Of a stretch of DNA of 64,000 bases, positions 52,104 through 61,590 are shown in pieces (the first letter of the stretch is position 1; the number at the start of each line of letters is the position of its first letter). Both the position numbers and the translations under genes were made by a program. Under the pieces are notes generated by a model. The model was not told where the DNA came from, searched no databases, and was given only the letters and a program-made list of their open reading frames with translations. Source of the stretch: Burkholderia sp. Nafp2/4-1b (GTDB lineage: Bacteria > Pseudomonadota > Gammaproteobacteria > Burkholderiales > Burkholderiaceae); contig NZ_ML058597.1 of assembly GCF_003635165.1 (NCBI RefSeq), positions 682,001 through 746,000 on the forward strand. The letters run 5' to 3'.

Positions 52104-53768
52104 TCAGCCGAACTCGAGCGCGTTCGTCAGGTCGCCCGGCGGCGTCGCGCCGCGCGACGCGAACGCCTTGTCGCGCGCGGCGACGCCGTCGAGCGGCGCG
52201 AGCCCGTGCACGCGGCTGATGAAGCGCAGGATCGAGTTCGTGTCGTACATCGTGTGGTCGACGTAACCTTTCTTCGCGAACGGCGAGATCACGAGCGCCG
52301 GAATCCGCGAACCCGGGCCCCAGCGATCGCCGACCGGCGGCGCGACGTGGTCCCACCAGCCGCCGTTCTCGTCGTGCGTCATCACGATCACGGTGTTCGC
52401 CCACTGCGGGCCGCGCCGGATGCGTTCGATCACGTGCGCGATGTGGCGATCGCCCGATTCGACGTCCGCATAGCCCGCGTGCATGTTCAGGTTGCCCTGC
52501 GGCTTGTAGAACGTGACGGCCGGCAGGCGGCCCGCGTCGATGTCGGCGATGAAGTGGTTGGTCGTCGGCTCGTCGCCGAGGCCCGCGTCGCGCAAGTGCT
52601 TGCGGCGCGCTTCGGTGCCCGGCGCGTAGTTCACGAAGTAGTTGAACGGCTGATGGTGGTACTGGAAATCCGGCACCATGCCGGTGTCGCGGTGCTCGAG
52701 CGCGTACTGCCACGCGCCGCTGTACCACGCCCAGTCGACGTTCTTCTCCGACAAACGATCGCCGATCGTCGCATGGCCTTGCGGCGGGATCACGCGATGG
52801 TCGGCCGGATCCGCATACGCGGCGTTGCCCGGATCGGCCGGCGGCACGTAGCTCGGCTGGTACGGCGGCGCCATCGTGTTGACGCCGTAGCCGTCGGGCG
52901 TCAGCGGGCCGTCGACCGCGAACTTCGGCGGGCCCTCGAGCGCGGACGCGGGCGAATCGGCGGCGAGCGTCAGGCGCGTGCCGGCCGGGTCGTTGCCGTC
53001 GACTTTCGACAGCAGCTTCGCGGCATGCGGATGCTTGTGCGCGTCCGGATACCGCGGCGGCTGCGCGGAAATCAGGAACATGTGATTCAGCCACGATCCG
53101 CCGAAGGCCGCCATGAAGAAGTTGTCGCACAGCGTGTATTGCCGCGCGAGATTCCACAGCCGCAGCGTGTCGGCGGAATTGCGGTAATGGCCCATCACGA
53201 GGCCGCCCGAATCGGCCCACGCGGCGAACTGGTTGTTGCGGCCCGCGGCGATCTGCATCTGGTTCTGGTAGAAGCGATGCCACAGGTCGCGCGTGATCAC
53301 GCCGTTCGGCAGCGGCTGGCCCTGCGCGTCGGCGATCCGGAACGGTGCGTTCGGCAGCTTGTCGATGTCGCGCTCGGCGACCGCGTAGCGCTTGCCGTCC
53401 ACTTCCTGCGCCTGCGGCACGAGCCCGCCCCAGATCTTCGGCAGCGTCGGCAGCGGCGTCTTGCCGTCGCGGTCGAGCTGCTGCGCGTGCTCGGGCTTCA
53501 CGTCGCTCAGCGGATACTGGACGCCGGGGAAATCGCCGTACAGGTTCGTGAAGCTGCGGTTTTCCGCGTAGATCACGACGATGTGGCGCACCTGCCGGCG
53601 CAGCGCTTCGTCGAGCCGCAGGTCGGCGGCGGAGCGCGGCGCGCCGCCCGGCGTGGTCTCGCAGCCGCCGAGCGCGACGCCCGCGCCAAGCGCGGCGAGG
53701 CCGCCGAGCATGCGGCGGCGGTCGGGATCAACGGGCAGGTCGTCGGGGCGATCGGGGGTGTCGTTCAC
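52104..53768 (-). CDS. Exported phosphoesterase (phospholipase C / acid phosphatase), Tat lipoprotein
   Basis: A 554-residue PF04185 phosphoesterase. The N-terminus has a twin-arginine motif (DRRRMLGGLAALGAG) followed by LGGC, a lipobox, so it should be exported by Tat and lipidated. The catalytic motif VVIYAENRSFTNLYGDF is near residue 65 and VIVMTHDENGGWWDHV near 460. The start is GTG, with GAGGAG about 8 bases before it; no ATG gives the signal peptide. It is the larger, exported relative of the phosphoesterase at 6.2 kb. It probably hydrolyses phosphate esters or phospholipids in the periplasm or outer membrane. A PhoB box lies in the divergent region upstream. Confidence 0.88.
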   Translation of the reverse strand: MNDTPDRPDDLPVDPDRRRMLGGLAALGAGVALGGCETTPGGAPRSAADLRLDEALRRQVRHIVVIYAENRSFTNLYGDFPGVQYPLSDVKPEHAQQLDRDGKTPLPTLPKIWGGLVPQAQEVDGKRYAVAERDIDKLPNAPFRIADAQGQPLPNGVITRDLWHRFYQNQMQIAAGRNNQFAAWADSGGLVMGHYRNSADTLRLWNLARQYTLCDNFFMAAFGGSWLNHMFLISAQPPRYPDAHKHPHAAKLLSKVDGNDPAGTRLTLAADSPASALEGPPKFAVDGPLTPDGYGVNTMAPPYQPSYVPPADPGNAAYADPADHRVIPPQGHATIGDRLSEKNVDWAWYSGAWQYALEHRDTGMVPDFQYHHQPFNYFVNYAPGTEARRKHLRDAGLGDEPTTNHFIADIDAGRLPAVTFYKPQGNLNMHAGYADVESGDRHIAHVIERIRRGPQWANTVIVMTHDENGGWWDHVAPPVGDRWGPGSRIPALVISPFAKKGYVDHTMYDTNSILRFISRVHGLAPLDGVAARDKAFASRGATPPGDLTNALEFG

Positions 53769-54208
53769 GTCGTGTGCTCCTCGAATGGGCGGTTGTCGTT
53801 CGATGCGCGGCAGCGTCGCACAGCCTGCCGCGACGCGGGACGGCACGCAACAGCCGGCGTTGCGCGCAGCGCGCGATGGCCGCCGATACCGGCTGTCACA
53901 AAAGTGTCACGAATGCGACTATAACGCGGCCGACAGCCTCGTTGAAAGGTGTTTGTCGGAGACGATGCGCGACTCCCGCGCGCGAACTAGACTGGAATCA
54001 CGGGCGGCACGTTGCGGCGTGCCGTCTGCCGCGAACGGCGCCGCGCGGCGTATTCGCGGTGTCATTCATGCGATGAAACGAGGCGACGATGGCACGGATG
54101 CGTTGCGTGCGCGCGTGGCTGCGGATGCCGTACGCCGGCCAGGCGCGCGGGCAGGCGTAAGCGCGCGGCACGGCACGCACGGCACGGCCGCCGGCCCGAT
54201 GGCATGTC
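53769..54208. other. Divergent region of Tat phosphoesterase and ftsH paralogue
   Basis: A 440-base non-coding stretch containing the PhoB box and its -10, with a leader of about 275 bases before ftsH. Other frames here are Arg-rich. Confidence 0.6.
53893..53925 (+). promoter_or_regulatory. PhoB box and -10, pointing toward ftsH
   Basis: CTGTCACAAAA and GTGTCACGAAT are two direct 11-base repeats, the Pho-box pattern, followed five bases later by TATAAC. The spacing from the box to the -10 is within one base of the E. coli phoA promoter (27 versus 28). The orientation is rightward, toward the FtsH paralogue; the exported phosphoesterase starts 125 bases to the left and could also be affected. 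Confidence 0.7.
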
Positions 54209-56179
54209 ATGGACAGGAAATTCGATTACGCAGGATTGCTGATCGCAGCGGGCTTCTTCGTGCTGTTCGCCGCGCAGCTGGTGATGCTGCGCCCGGCGTC
54301 GACGGTGATCGCGTACAGCGATTTCCATCGGCTCGTCGCCGCACGGCTCGTCGACGATCTCGAGATCGGCGCGACGTCGATCGCCGGCACGCTGAAGATG
54401 CCGCAGGCCGGCGCGATGCTGCCGGCGTCCGACGTCGCGGCCGTGAAGTCGGAGGGCACGCCGCCACGCTTCATCACCAATCGCGTGACCGACCCGCAGC
54501 TGATCGACACGCTGAGCGCGGGCGGCATCCGCTTTCACGGTACGTCCGACACGGGATGGATCACGTCCCTCGCGTCGTGGCTGGTGCCGCTCGTCGCGTT
54601 CGTGTTCATCTGGAACCTGATGCTGCGCAAGCGCGGCGGACTGCAGGATTTCACCGGGATGGGCAAGAGCCGCGCACGCGTGTACGTGCAGCAGGAAACC
54701 GGCATCACGTTCGACGACATCGCGGGCATCGACGAAGCGAAGGCCGAGCTGCAGCAACTCGTCGCGTTCCTGCGCAATCCCGATCGCTACCAGCGGCTTG
54801 GCGGCAAGATTCCGAAGGGCGTACTCGTCGTCGGCGCGCCAGGTACAGGCAAGACCCTGCTCGCGCGTGCGGTCGCCGGCGAGGCGGCCGTGCCGTTCTT
54901 CTCGATCAGCGGCTCGGCGTTCGTCGAGATGTTCGTCGGCGTCGGCGCGGCGCGCGTGCGCGACCTGTTCGAACAGGCGCAGCAAAAGGCGCCATGCATC
55001 GTGTTCGTCGACGAGCTCGATGCGCTCGGCAAGGTACGCGGCGTCGGCCCGATGTCGGGCAACGACGAGCGCGAGCAGACGCTCAACCAGTTGCTCGTCG
55101 AGATGGACGGCTTCCAGGCCGGCTCCGGCGTCATCATCATGGCCGCGACCAACCGGCCGGAGATTCTCGATCCCGCACTGCTGCGCCCGGGCCGCTTCGA
55201 TCGCCATATTGCGATCGACCGGCCCGATGTCAACGGTCGCCGCCAGATCCTCGGCGTGCATGTGAAGCGCGTGAAGCTCGCGGACGACGTCGATCTCGGC
55301 GAACTCGCGTCGCGCACGCCGGGCTTCGTCGGCGCCGATCTCGCGAACGTCGTCAACGAGGCTGCGCTGCATGCGGCCGAACTCGGCAAGCCGGCAATCG
55401 GGATGGACGACTTCGACGAGGCGATCGACCGCGCGCTGACGGGCCTCGAACGCAAGAGCCGCGTGATGAATGCGCAGGAGAAGCTGACGATCGCATATCA
55501 CGAAGCCGGCCACGCGCTCGTCGCGGAAAGCCGCGCGTACTGCGATCCGGTGAAGAAGGTGTCGATCATTCCGCGCGGCGTGGCCGCGCTCGGCTACACG
55601 CAGCAGGTGCCGACCGAGGATCGTTACGTCCTGCGCCGCAGCGAACTGCTCGACCGGATCGATGCGCTGCTCGGCGGGCGCGTCGCGGAAGAACTCGTGT
55701 TCGGCGACGTGTCGACGGGCGCGCAGAACGATCTCGAGCGCGCGACCGCGATGGCGCGCCACATGGTCATGCAGTACGGGATGAGCGAGAAGATCGGGCT
55801 GGTGAGCTTCGACGACGATGCGCGCGGCGGCATGCCGGGCGCGTGGCATGCGAACGAAGGCCGCTGCAGCGAGCACACCGCGCGCGTGATCGACGACGAG
55901 GTGCATACGCTGCTGACCGATGCGCATGCGCGGGTCGCGGCGACGCTCGGCGAACGTCGCGACGTGCTCGAACGGATCGCACAGCGGCTGCTCGCGTGCG
56001 AAGTGCTCGAGCGCGATACGTTGCAGGCGCTGATCGACGGGCGCGCCGTGCCTGACGCCGTGCCGCCGATGACCGATCGCGGGCCGGACACGAGCGTGCA
56101 TGCGAATGCGCCGGAGCAGGCGTCGGCGGTCGAGCGGGATTTCGTCGCGTACGGGCCGCCGCGCGAGCCCGAGCGCTGA
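54209..56179 (+). CDS. ftsH: ATP-dependent zinc metalloprotease FtsH (second copy)
   Basis: A 656-residue inner-membrane AAA protease. Two membrane helices (residues 8-28 and about 117-138) enclose a periplasmic part; the AAA domain has Walker A GAPGTGKT (209-216), Walker B VFVDEL (265-270) and the SRH around RPGRFDRHI; the protease has HEAGH (431-435). The sequence is quite divergent from standard FtsH in the periplasmic part, and the genome should carry a canonical copy elsewhere. The C-terminus has a low-complexity tail (PGTPREPER region). It lies behind a PhoB box, which is unusual. Potential roles are turnover of membrane proteins or regulators under phosphate stress. Confidence 0.92.
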   Translation: MDRKFDYAGLLIAAGFFVLFAAQLVMLRPASTVIAYSDFHRLVAARLVDDLEIGATSIAGTLKMPQAGAMLPASDVAAVKSEGTPPRFITNRVTDPQLIDTLSAGGIRFHGTSDTGWITSLASWLVPLVAFVFIWNLMLRKRGGLQDFTGMGKSRARVYVQQETGITFDDIAGIDEAKAELQQLVAFLRNPDRYQRLGGKIPKGVLVVGAPGTGKTLLARAVAGEAAVPFFSISGSAFVEMFVGVGAARVRDLFEQAQQKAPCIVFVDELDALGKVRGVGPMSGNDEREQTLNQLLVEMDGFQAGSGVIIMAATNRPEILDPALLRPGRFDRHIAIDRPDVNGRRQILGVHVKRVKLADDVDLGELASRTPGFVGADLANVVNEAALHAAELGKPAIGMDDFDEAIDRALTGLERKSRVMNAQEKLTIAYHEAGHALVAESRAYCDPVKKVSIIPRGVAALGYTQQVPTEDRYVLRRSELLDRIDALLGGRVAEELVFGDVSTGAQNDLERATAMARHMVMQYGMSEKIGLVSFDDDARGGMPGAWHANEGRCSEHTARVIDDEVHTLLTDAHARVAATLGERRDVLERIAQRLLACEVLERDTLQALIDGRAVPDAVPPMTDRGPDTSVHANAPEQASAVERDFVAYGPPREPER

Positions 56180-56330
56180 AGTCCGTAGCGTGCGCAGCCA
56201 GCGGCCGACCACGACCACGACCACGACAACGAACGCGTCGCGCCGCTGCCGTTGCCGTTGCCGCGATTCATCCTTGTCGGCGCGGCATTGCGCCGGCCGT
56301 TCTTTCCTTCTTTCCAGTCACGGAGTCGCC

Positions 56331-56798
56331 ATGAGCGAGGCGCACGTATCGGTCGATGTCGCGCAGCATGCGCGTTTCAGTTTCGAAGTCACGTTTGCCG
56401 GCACCGAGCTTGCGCCGGTGCTCACCGACGAACCGCCGCCGCTCGGCGCCGGCCGAGGCCCGAACCCGGTGCGGTTGCTGGCCGCGTCGGTCGCGAGCTG
56501 CCTCGCGGCGAGCCTGTTGTTCGCGCTGGAAAAACAGCGCGTCGATCCGCAGCCAATCGCCGCGCACATCGACGTCGACATGGTGCAGAACGACGCGGGC
56601 AGGGTGCGCGTGGGCTCGATGGCCGTGGCGCTGTCGGTCGGCAAGGCGTGGGCCGATCTCGCGGCGGCGACGCGCATGCTCGACCGGTTCGACGCGTATT
56701 GCGTGGTGACCGAGAGCATGCGCGAGGGCATTCCGATTTCAGTGGCGGTGCAGGACGTGAACGGCGTGGTGCTCGATCGCGAGACGACCGGCGTGTGA
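56331..56798 (+). CDS. OsmC family peroxiredoxin-like protein
   Basis: A 155-residue OsmC/Ohr-fold protein. The redox cysteines are Cys57 (SCLAASLLFAL) and Cys124 (YCVVTESMREGIP), the typical pair of thiol peroxidases of this family. It reduces organic hydroperoxides and acts in the cytoplasm. GGAG lies before the ATG. The DRFDAYCVVTESMREGIP ending is the version common in Burkholderia OsmC proteins next to other stress genes. It follows ftsH by 151 bases and is convergent with otsA. Confidence 0.9.
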   Translation: MSEAHVSVDVAQHARFSFEVTFAGTELAPVLTDEPPPLGAGRGPNPVRLLAASVASCLAASLLFALEKQRVDPQPIAAHIDVDMVQNDAGRVRVGSMAVALSVGKAWADLAAATRMLDRFDAYCVVTESMREGIPISVAVQDVNGVVLDRETTGV

Positions 56799-56824
56799 GT
56801 GTGTGAGCGCGCGTGGCACGCGCG

Positions 56825-58231
56825 TCAGGATTCGGTCGCGGCAGCGACTTCCGCCGCTTCGGCGAGCGCATCGAGAAAGCGCGTGCGCCACCAGTGCACG
56901 TCGGTCTTGCGCACGATCGCCATCAGCGCGTCGTGACGCCGGCGGCGTTCCTCGAGCGGCATCGAGAGCGCGCGCTGGATCGCCTGCGCGGTGCCTTGCG
57001 TGTCGTACGGATTCACGAGCAGCGCGGGTTTCAACTGCTCGGCCGCACCCGCGAAGCGCGACAGCACGAGCACGCCCGGATCGGCTTCATCCTGCGCGGC
57101 GAGGAACTCCTTCGCGACCAGGTTCATCCCGTCGCGCAGCGGCGTGACGAGCGCGACGCGGCTTGCGCGATAGAGGCCCGGCAAGCGCTTGCGTGCGACG
57201 GTGCGGTGAATGTAGCGCATCGGCATCCATTCGAGTTCGCCGTAGTCGCCGTTGATCGCACCGCACAGACTGTCCATCTCGCGCCGCAGATCGTCGTATG
57301 CGCCGAGGTCCTCGCGGCTCGGCGCGGCGATCTGGATCAGCGTCGCGCGGTCGCGGTTCTCCGGATACTGTTCGAGCAACTCGCGGAACGCATGCACGCG
57401 CTGCGGCAGCCCCTTCGTGTAGTCGAGCCGGTCGACACCGACGAGCAACTGGCGGCGCGAATACTCGTCGCGCATCCGCTCGAACATGTCGATCCCGTCG
57501 CGATTCTCCGCAAGCGCAGTGAATTCGTCGACGTTGATGCCGATCGGGAACGCGCCGGCCGACAACGTGCGGCCGAACGCGCGCAGGCGACCGTCCGGCA
57601 GCCGCGCGGCGCCGGCTTCCGCTTCGACGTAGTGCTCGAAGTGCAGCAGGTCGGATTCGGTCTGGAAGCCGACGAGGTCGTACGCGAACAGCGAGCGCAT
57701 CAGCCACTCGTGCTCAGGAATCGCGGCCATGATCGGCGGCGGCGGCATCGGAATGTGCAGGAAGAATCCGATCGGATTCGTGCAGCCCATCGCGCGCAGT
57801 TCGGCGGCAAGCGGAATCAGCTGGTAGTCGTGGACCCACACGGTGTCGTCGGGGCGCAGCAGCGTGCTGAGCTTGCGCGCGAACAACTGGTTCACGCGGC
57901 GGTAGCCGTCCGCGAAACGCCGGTCGAACTGCGCGAGATCGAGCCGGTAGTGGAACACCGGCCACAGCACGTTGTTCGAGTAGCCGAGGTAGTACGCGTC
58001 GTAGTCCTGCGGATCGAGATCGATCGTCGCGAGGTGGATGCCGCCGACGTTCTGGATCTGTACGTCGTCGCTCTGCGCGGGACGTTCGCCTTCACCGCGC
58101 AGCCTGCCGCTCCACCCGAACCAGACGCCGCCGGTTTCCTGCAGGCTGTCTTTCACGGCCACGGCGAGCCCGCCGGCGGCGGCTTTACGGGGATCTGCAA
58201 TGCGATTGGATACGACGACGAGTCGGCTCAC
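56825..58231 (-). CDS. otsA: Alpha,alpha-trehalose-phosphate synthase (OtsA)
   Basis: A 468-residue GT20 glucosyltransferase that joins UDP-glucose and glucose-6-phosphate to trehalose-6-phosphate. The N-terminal RLVVVSNRIADPRKAAAGGLAVAV carries the glucose-6-phosphate loop, HDYQLIPLAAELR and the VDRLDYTKGLPQR signature lie in the body, and PLRDGMNLVAKEFLA is near 350. The start is GTG with AGGAG 6-10 bases before it; the upstream in-frame codons would add an unlikely tail. No otsB is adjacent, so the phosphatase must be elsewhere. It is for osmotic and desiccation stress. Confidence 0.95.
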   Translation of the reverse strand: MSRLVVVSNRIADPRKAAAGGLAVAVKDSLQETGGVWFGWSGRLRGEGERPAQSDDVQIQNVGGIHLATIDLDPQDYDAYYLGYSNNVLWPVFHYRLDLAQFDRRFADGYRRVNQLFARKLSTLLRPDDTVWVHDYQLIPLAAELRAMGCTNPIGFFLHIPMPPPPIMAAIPEHEWLMRSLFAYDLVGFQTESDLLHFEHYVEAEAGAARLPDGRLRAFGRTLSAGAFPIGINVDEFTALAENRDGIDMFERMRDEYSRRQLLVGVDRLDYTKGLPQRVHAFRELLEQYPENRDRATLIQIAAPSREDLGAYDDLRREMDSLCGAINGDYGELEWMPMRYIHRTVARKRLPGLYRASRVALVTPLRDGMNLVAKEFLAAQDEADPGVLVLSRFAGAAEQLKPALLVNPYDTQGTAQAIQRALSMPLEERRRRHDALMAIVRKTDVHWWRTRFLDALAEAAEVAAATES

Positions 58232-59005
58232 CAGCTCTCCTGCGAATGGTTGGGGACGGTTCGTGCGGCCAGGGCGCGAGGCGGACGCCGCCATCGACGC
58301 GAGGCGCGATGGGGCCGCGATACGAGCGGACGGGAATCAGGGCATGCGATTCGCCGTTCGATCGTGGAGTGCTTTTTAAGCATACTCGTCATTCGGCTGA
58401 TTTAAAAGTGCATGACCCGCATCAACGGATCGGCGGATGCGGTGCGATGCGCGTGAATGCGGACGTATGGCGGGGCGGGATCGGAAATTGCGCGGCGCTT
58501 TAAAGGCAGGTTGTGCAACGCGGATCGGAGTGCACGAGAAGTGCGGGGCAGGTGGCGGCGATCGATTTGTTTGGCTGCGCCGGCATGGACCATCGCGATG
58601 GTTTCGATCAATGCAGATGCGTTGAGCAGATCGATCGAAGCGCGCGTTGGCGAAGCACGAGGATGCGCCGCGCGAACGTAGCAAACGCATGCAGCGCGTT
58701 GCGCGATGCGTGGCGTTTCAGGCCCGTACGCAAGTCCGTACGCGCGCCGTGATCGCTACATGCAGACGGTGTCGATGCGCAGCGGGCGGCGTATTGCACG
58801 ATCGCGCGTCGTGGTATGTAACGTTCTCCCATTCGAGGTATTTGCGATTTTCGATTCGCCGATGAATGCCGGAATACGTTTGCGAAATATTGAGTGTGAA
58901 CCGGTGCGCGCCAGCGGAATGAGCGGTACCGGTGAAGTGAAACCGGCACCGGCCGTTGCCGGCGCCGGATCATCCCCGCCGCGAGCGCGGCGGGTGGCGG
59001 GAAGG
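58232..59005. other. Large gap between otsA and the TonB receptor gene
   Basis: About 770 bases without a gene I would accept. Open frames here (for example 58376-58690 minus, 58706-60985 plus) are Arg-rich or antisense shadows. The promoter of otsA lies on its left side. I see no repeat, RNA or operator of note. Confidence 0.4.
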
Positions 59006-61084
59006 TCAGAACGTCGTGCGCAGACCGGCCATCACACTTCGGCCGCCTTGCGGTGCAAAGCCGCGCACGACCGAGGTGGCATAACGGATCTCCTGGTTCG
59101 TGAGGTTGTCGCCGCGCAGGTATGCGAGCCAATTCGTGACGCCGACGCGGAACTTGTACGTCAGCGTCACGCCGAGCGACGTATAGCCGTCGGTCGGGAA
59201 GTCGTTGTCGGGTACACGGTGCTGCGACCACGCATGCGTGACCTGTGCGCGCGCACCGAACGGGCCGTACCCGTAGTCCGCCGCGAGCGTCGCGCGCAGC
59301 GGCGCGATGCGCGGCAGCGGCTGGCCGGTGTCGACGTTGCGCGCATGCGTGTAGTCGGCGGTCAGCTCCAGGTCGACCGTGTGACCGCGCCGCGAGAACG
59401 CACGCCATTTGCCGTCCAGCTCGACGCCGTAGAACTCGGCGCGCACGCCGCGATAGATCGCTTCGTCGAGCGCATCGCCGGTGCCGGGCGCGACGGGCTC
59501 GCCGTCGGCGTTCACGCTGCGGCCGGTGTTGTACTCGGTCAGATAGTTCGAGAAGCGGTTGTAAAACACGCCGACGCTGCCGCGGTTCGGGCCGCTCGCA
59601 TAGCGCAGCGACAGGTCGGTCGACACGGCCTTTTCCTTCGACGCGTTCGGGTTGCCGATCAGGAACTGGCCGGTCGCGTCGTGCGGGCCGTTCGAGTACA
59701 GCTCGTAGAAGGTCGGCGCGCGTTCCGTGTACGCGACGTTCGCCGCGACCGACCAGACAGGCGTGAGCGAGAACAGTGCGCCGGCCGACACGCTGCCGGC
59801 ATTGAAGTCGCGCGGTTGCGCGCCCGCGAATTTCTCGACGCCGGCCGGATCGGGATCGACCTTCACGTGCTCGAGGCGCCCGCCGAGGCTCAGCTTCAGC
59901 GCCGGGTCGACCTGCCATTCCTCGAGGCCGAACAGTGCGACGCTGTTGGTGCGCGTGGACGGCACGAGCAATTCGTCGCCCAGCGCCGAGAACGTGTTCT
60001 GCCCGAACTGCACGCCGATCGCGCCTTCGAACGGGCCGATCCTGCGATGCCGCGCTTCGACGCGCGCTTCGTAGCCGCGATTGCGGAAGGTGGTCGCCGT
60101 CTCGCCGTTGTCGACTTCCTTGTGGCGATAGTCGGTGTACGCGAAGTCGAACTTCAGCTTCGTGAACGGGCCGTTCAGGTTGCGCACCTCGGACGCGAAC
60201 GCGAGGCGTTCCTGGCGCATGCGCAGGCGCACGTCGTCCTCGGCGACGGAGCCGTAGTTCGACTCGTAGCCGTTGTACGACAGGCCCGCGAAGCCGTCGG
60301 CCCACGTGTACGACGCACCCACTGCGCCGCCGTGCACGCGGCCGTCGCTGTTCGGCACGTTGCCGATCGGCTGCGGCGTGTCGGGATCGTCGAGCGCGCG
60401 TTGCGCGCTGCTGCGCGCATAGCCGGGAATCCGCAGCTTGCTGGTTTCGCGATCGAATGCGTCGACATGGAACGCGAAGCGGCCGTTGCCGCCTTCGACC
60501 TGCGCGGCGCCTGCGCGCGTCGAATTCGCGCCGCCGTAGCGTGCGTCGAGCGCGCCCGTCACGCCTTCGATTGCTTCGCGCGGAATCCGGTTGTCGATCG
60601 TGTTGACGACACCGCCCACCGCATTGCCGCCATACAGCAGTGCGGCCGGCCCGCGCACGATCTCGACGCGCTCGATCGACAGCGGGTCCTCCGGCACCGC
60701 ATGGTCATACGACAGCGACGATGCGTCGTACGCGGCGACGCCGTTCTGCAGCAGCCGGATCCGGTCGCCGTCCATCCCGCGGATGATCGGGCGGCCGACC
60801 ATCGGCCCATAGGTGGTGGTCGACACGCCGGGCAGGCCGTTGAGCGTCTCGCCGAGCGAATCGGCCTGGCGGCGCGTCAGCGCGTCGCCGGACAGTTGCG
60901 CGGTCGGCGCGATCAAGTCGGTGTCGCCGAGGGGGTTCGCGGTCACGAAGATCGGCGCGAGCGGCGCGCCTTGCGCTGGCGTTGACGGCGCCGGTGTATC
61001 GGCCTGGGCGTGTGCGACGGCGGCGAACAGCATCAGCGGAACGGGCGAAAGCGGGCGAAGCGGTAGACGAGGAAGGTCGCGCAT
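59006..61084 (-). CDS. TonB-dependent receptor, zinc-type (ZnuD-like)
   Basis: A 692-residue outer-membrane receptor. The signal peptide ends at AVAHAQA, the plug has RPIIRGMDGDRIRLLQNGVAAYDASSLSYDHAV and RVEIVRGPAALLYGGNAVGG, and the barrel ends in GLRTTF. The GRPIIRGMDGDRIRLL and SYDHAVPEDPLS segments are of the ZnuD/zinc-receptor group. I start at MRDLPRLPL; an ATG 25 codons earlier is possible. A Zur-like box lies 170 bases upstream. It lacks the long His-rich loop seen in ZnuD of Neisseria. It probably imports zinc or a zinc carrier under starvation. Confidence 0.85.
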   Translation of the reverse strand: MRDLPRLPLRPLSPVPLMLFAAVAHAQADTPAPSTPAQGAPLAPIFVTANPLGDTDLIAPTAQLSGDALTRRQADSLGETLNGLPGVSTTTYGPMVGRPIIRGMDGDRIRLLQNGVAAYDASSLSYDHAVPEDPLSIERVEIVRGPAALLYGGNAVGGVVNTIDNRIPREAIEGVTGALDARYGGANSTRAGAAQVEGGNGRFAFHVDAFDRETSKLRIPGYARSSAQRALDDPDTPQPIGNVPNSDGRVHGGAVGASYTWADGFAGLSYNGYESNYGSVAEDDVRLRMRQERLAFASEVRNLNGPFTKLKFDFAYTDYRHKEVDNGETATTFRNRGYEARVEARHRRIGPFEGAIGVQFGQNTFSALGDELLVPSTRTNSVALFGLEEWQVDPALKLSLGGRLEHVKVDPDPAGVEKFAGAQPRDFNAGSVSAGALFSLTPVWSVAANVAYTERAPTFYELYSNGPHDATGQFLIGNPNASKEKAVSTDLSLRYASGPNRGSVGVFYNRFSNYLTEYNTGRSVNADGEPVAPGTGDALDEAIYRGVRAEFYGVELDGKWRAFSRRGHTVDLELTADYTHARNVDTGQPLPRIAPLRATLAADYGYGPFGARAQVTHAWSQHRVPDNDFPTDGYTSLGVTLTYKFRVGVTNWLAYLRGDNLTNQEIRYATSVVRGFAPQGGRSVMAGLRTTF

Positions 61085-61590
61085 GGTCGGTGAATCGGTT
61101 GGAATCGGATCGGAAAGCGAGCCATGCGCATCGGAGTTCGATACGATATATTGTTGCATCCGTAGCGCGCTATGACACCGCAGCGACCCGTCTGGACATG
61201 ACTCGGCGTAACCCGGCCACCGGGATGGAACGGTTTCAGGTGGGCGAGATCGCGAAATGATATGTTATATCATCTCAAATTCCAAGCGAATCGAAGCTGG
61301 TAGCAGGGTGTCTGTTGGACGGGGGCAATGGCGGCCAGAGCAGCAGGTGGACGCGGAAGCGCGGTGGTGGGCGGCTTTGGCAGGATTGCCGGAAGTTACG
61401 TGAAGCGGGGCGCCCGGCCGGGGCCGTACGACGCAAACTTCCAGCTGTTCCGATTGCGCGACCGGTAGCGACGGTCTTCCGCAGCGCAAATTCAAATTCG
61501 AACGCACGCGTCGGCCCGCACGACCCATCGCATCACGCATGAGGCCGCCGCGACGAATGACGCCGCGGCGGCGCGATACTCACGTGCGCG
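61085..61590. other. Region between the zinc receptor and the BNR protein
   Basis: Non-coding. It contains the Zur-like box (61254-61276) and a GC-rich hairpin GCCGCCGCG/CGCGGCGGC (61544-61572) close behind the BNR gene stop, which may be its terminator although no T-run follows. Confidence 0.5.
61254..61276. promoter_or_regulatory. Zur-like box upstream of the zinc receptor
   Basis: A 23-base AT-rich element that fits the proteobacterial Zur consensus, with arms GAAATGATAT and ATATCATCTC around GTT; its core ATGATAT-GTT-ATATCAT is a perfect inverted repeat. It lies 170 bases before the zinc-type receptor, on the same regulatory side. In zinc-rich cells Zur would repress that gene. Confidence 0.7.

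Noticed and set aside
58706..60985. A long plus-strand frame of 759 codons.
   Set aside because: It is antisense to the ZnuD-like receptor and Arg/Val-rich; no motif supports it.
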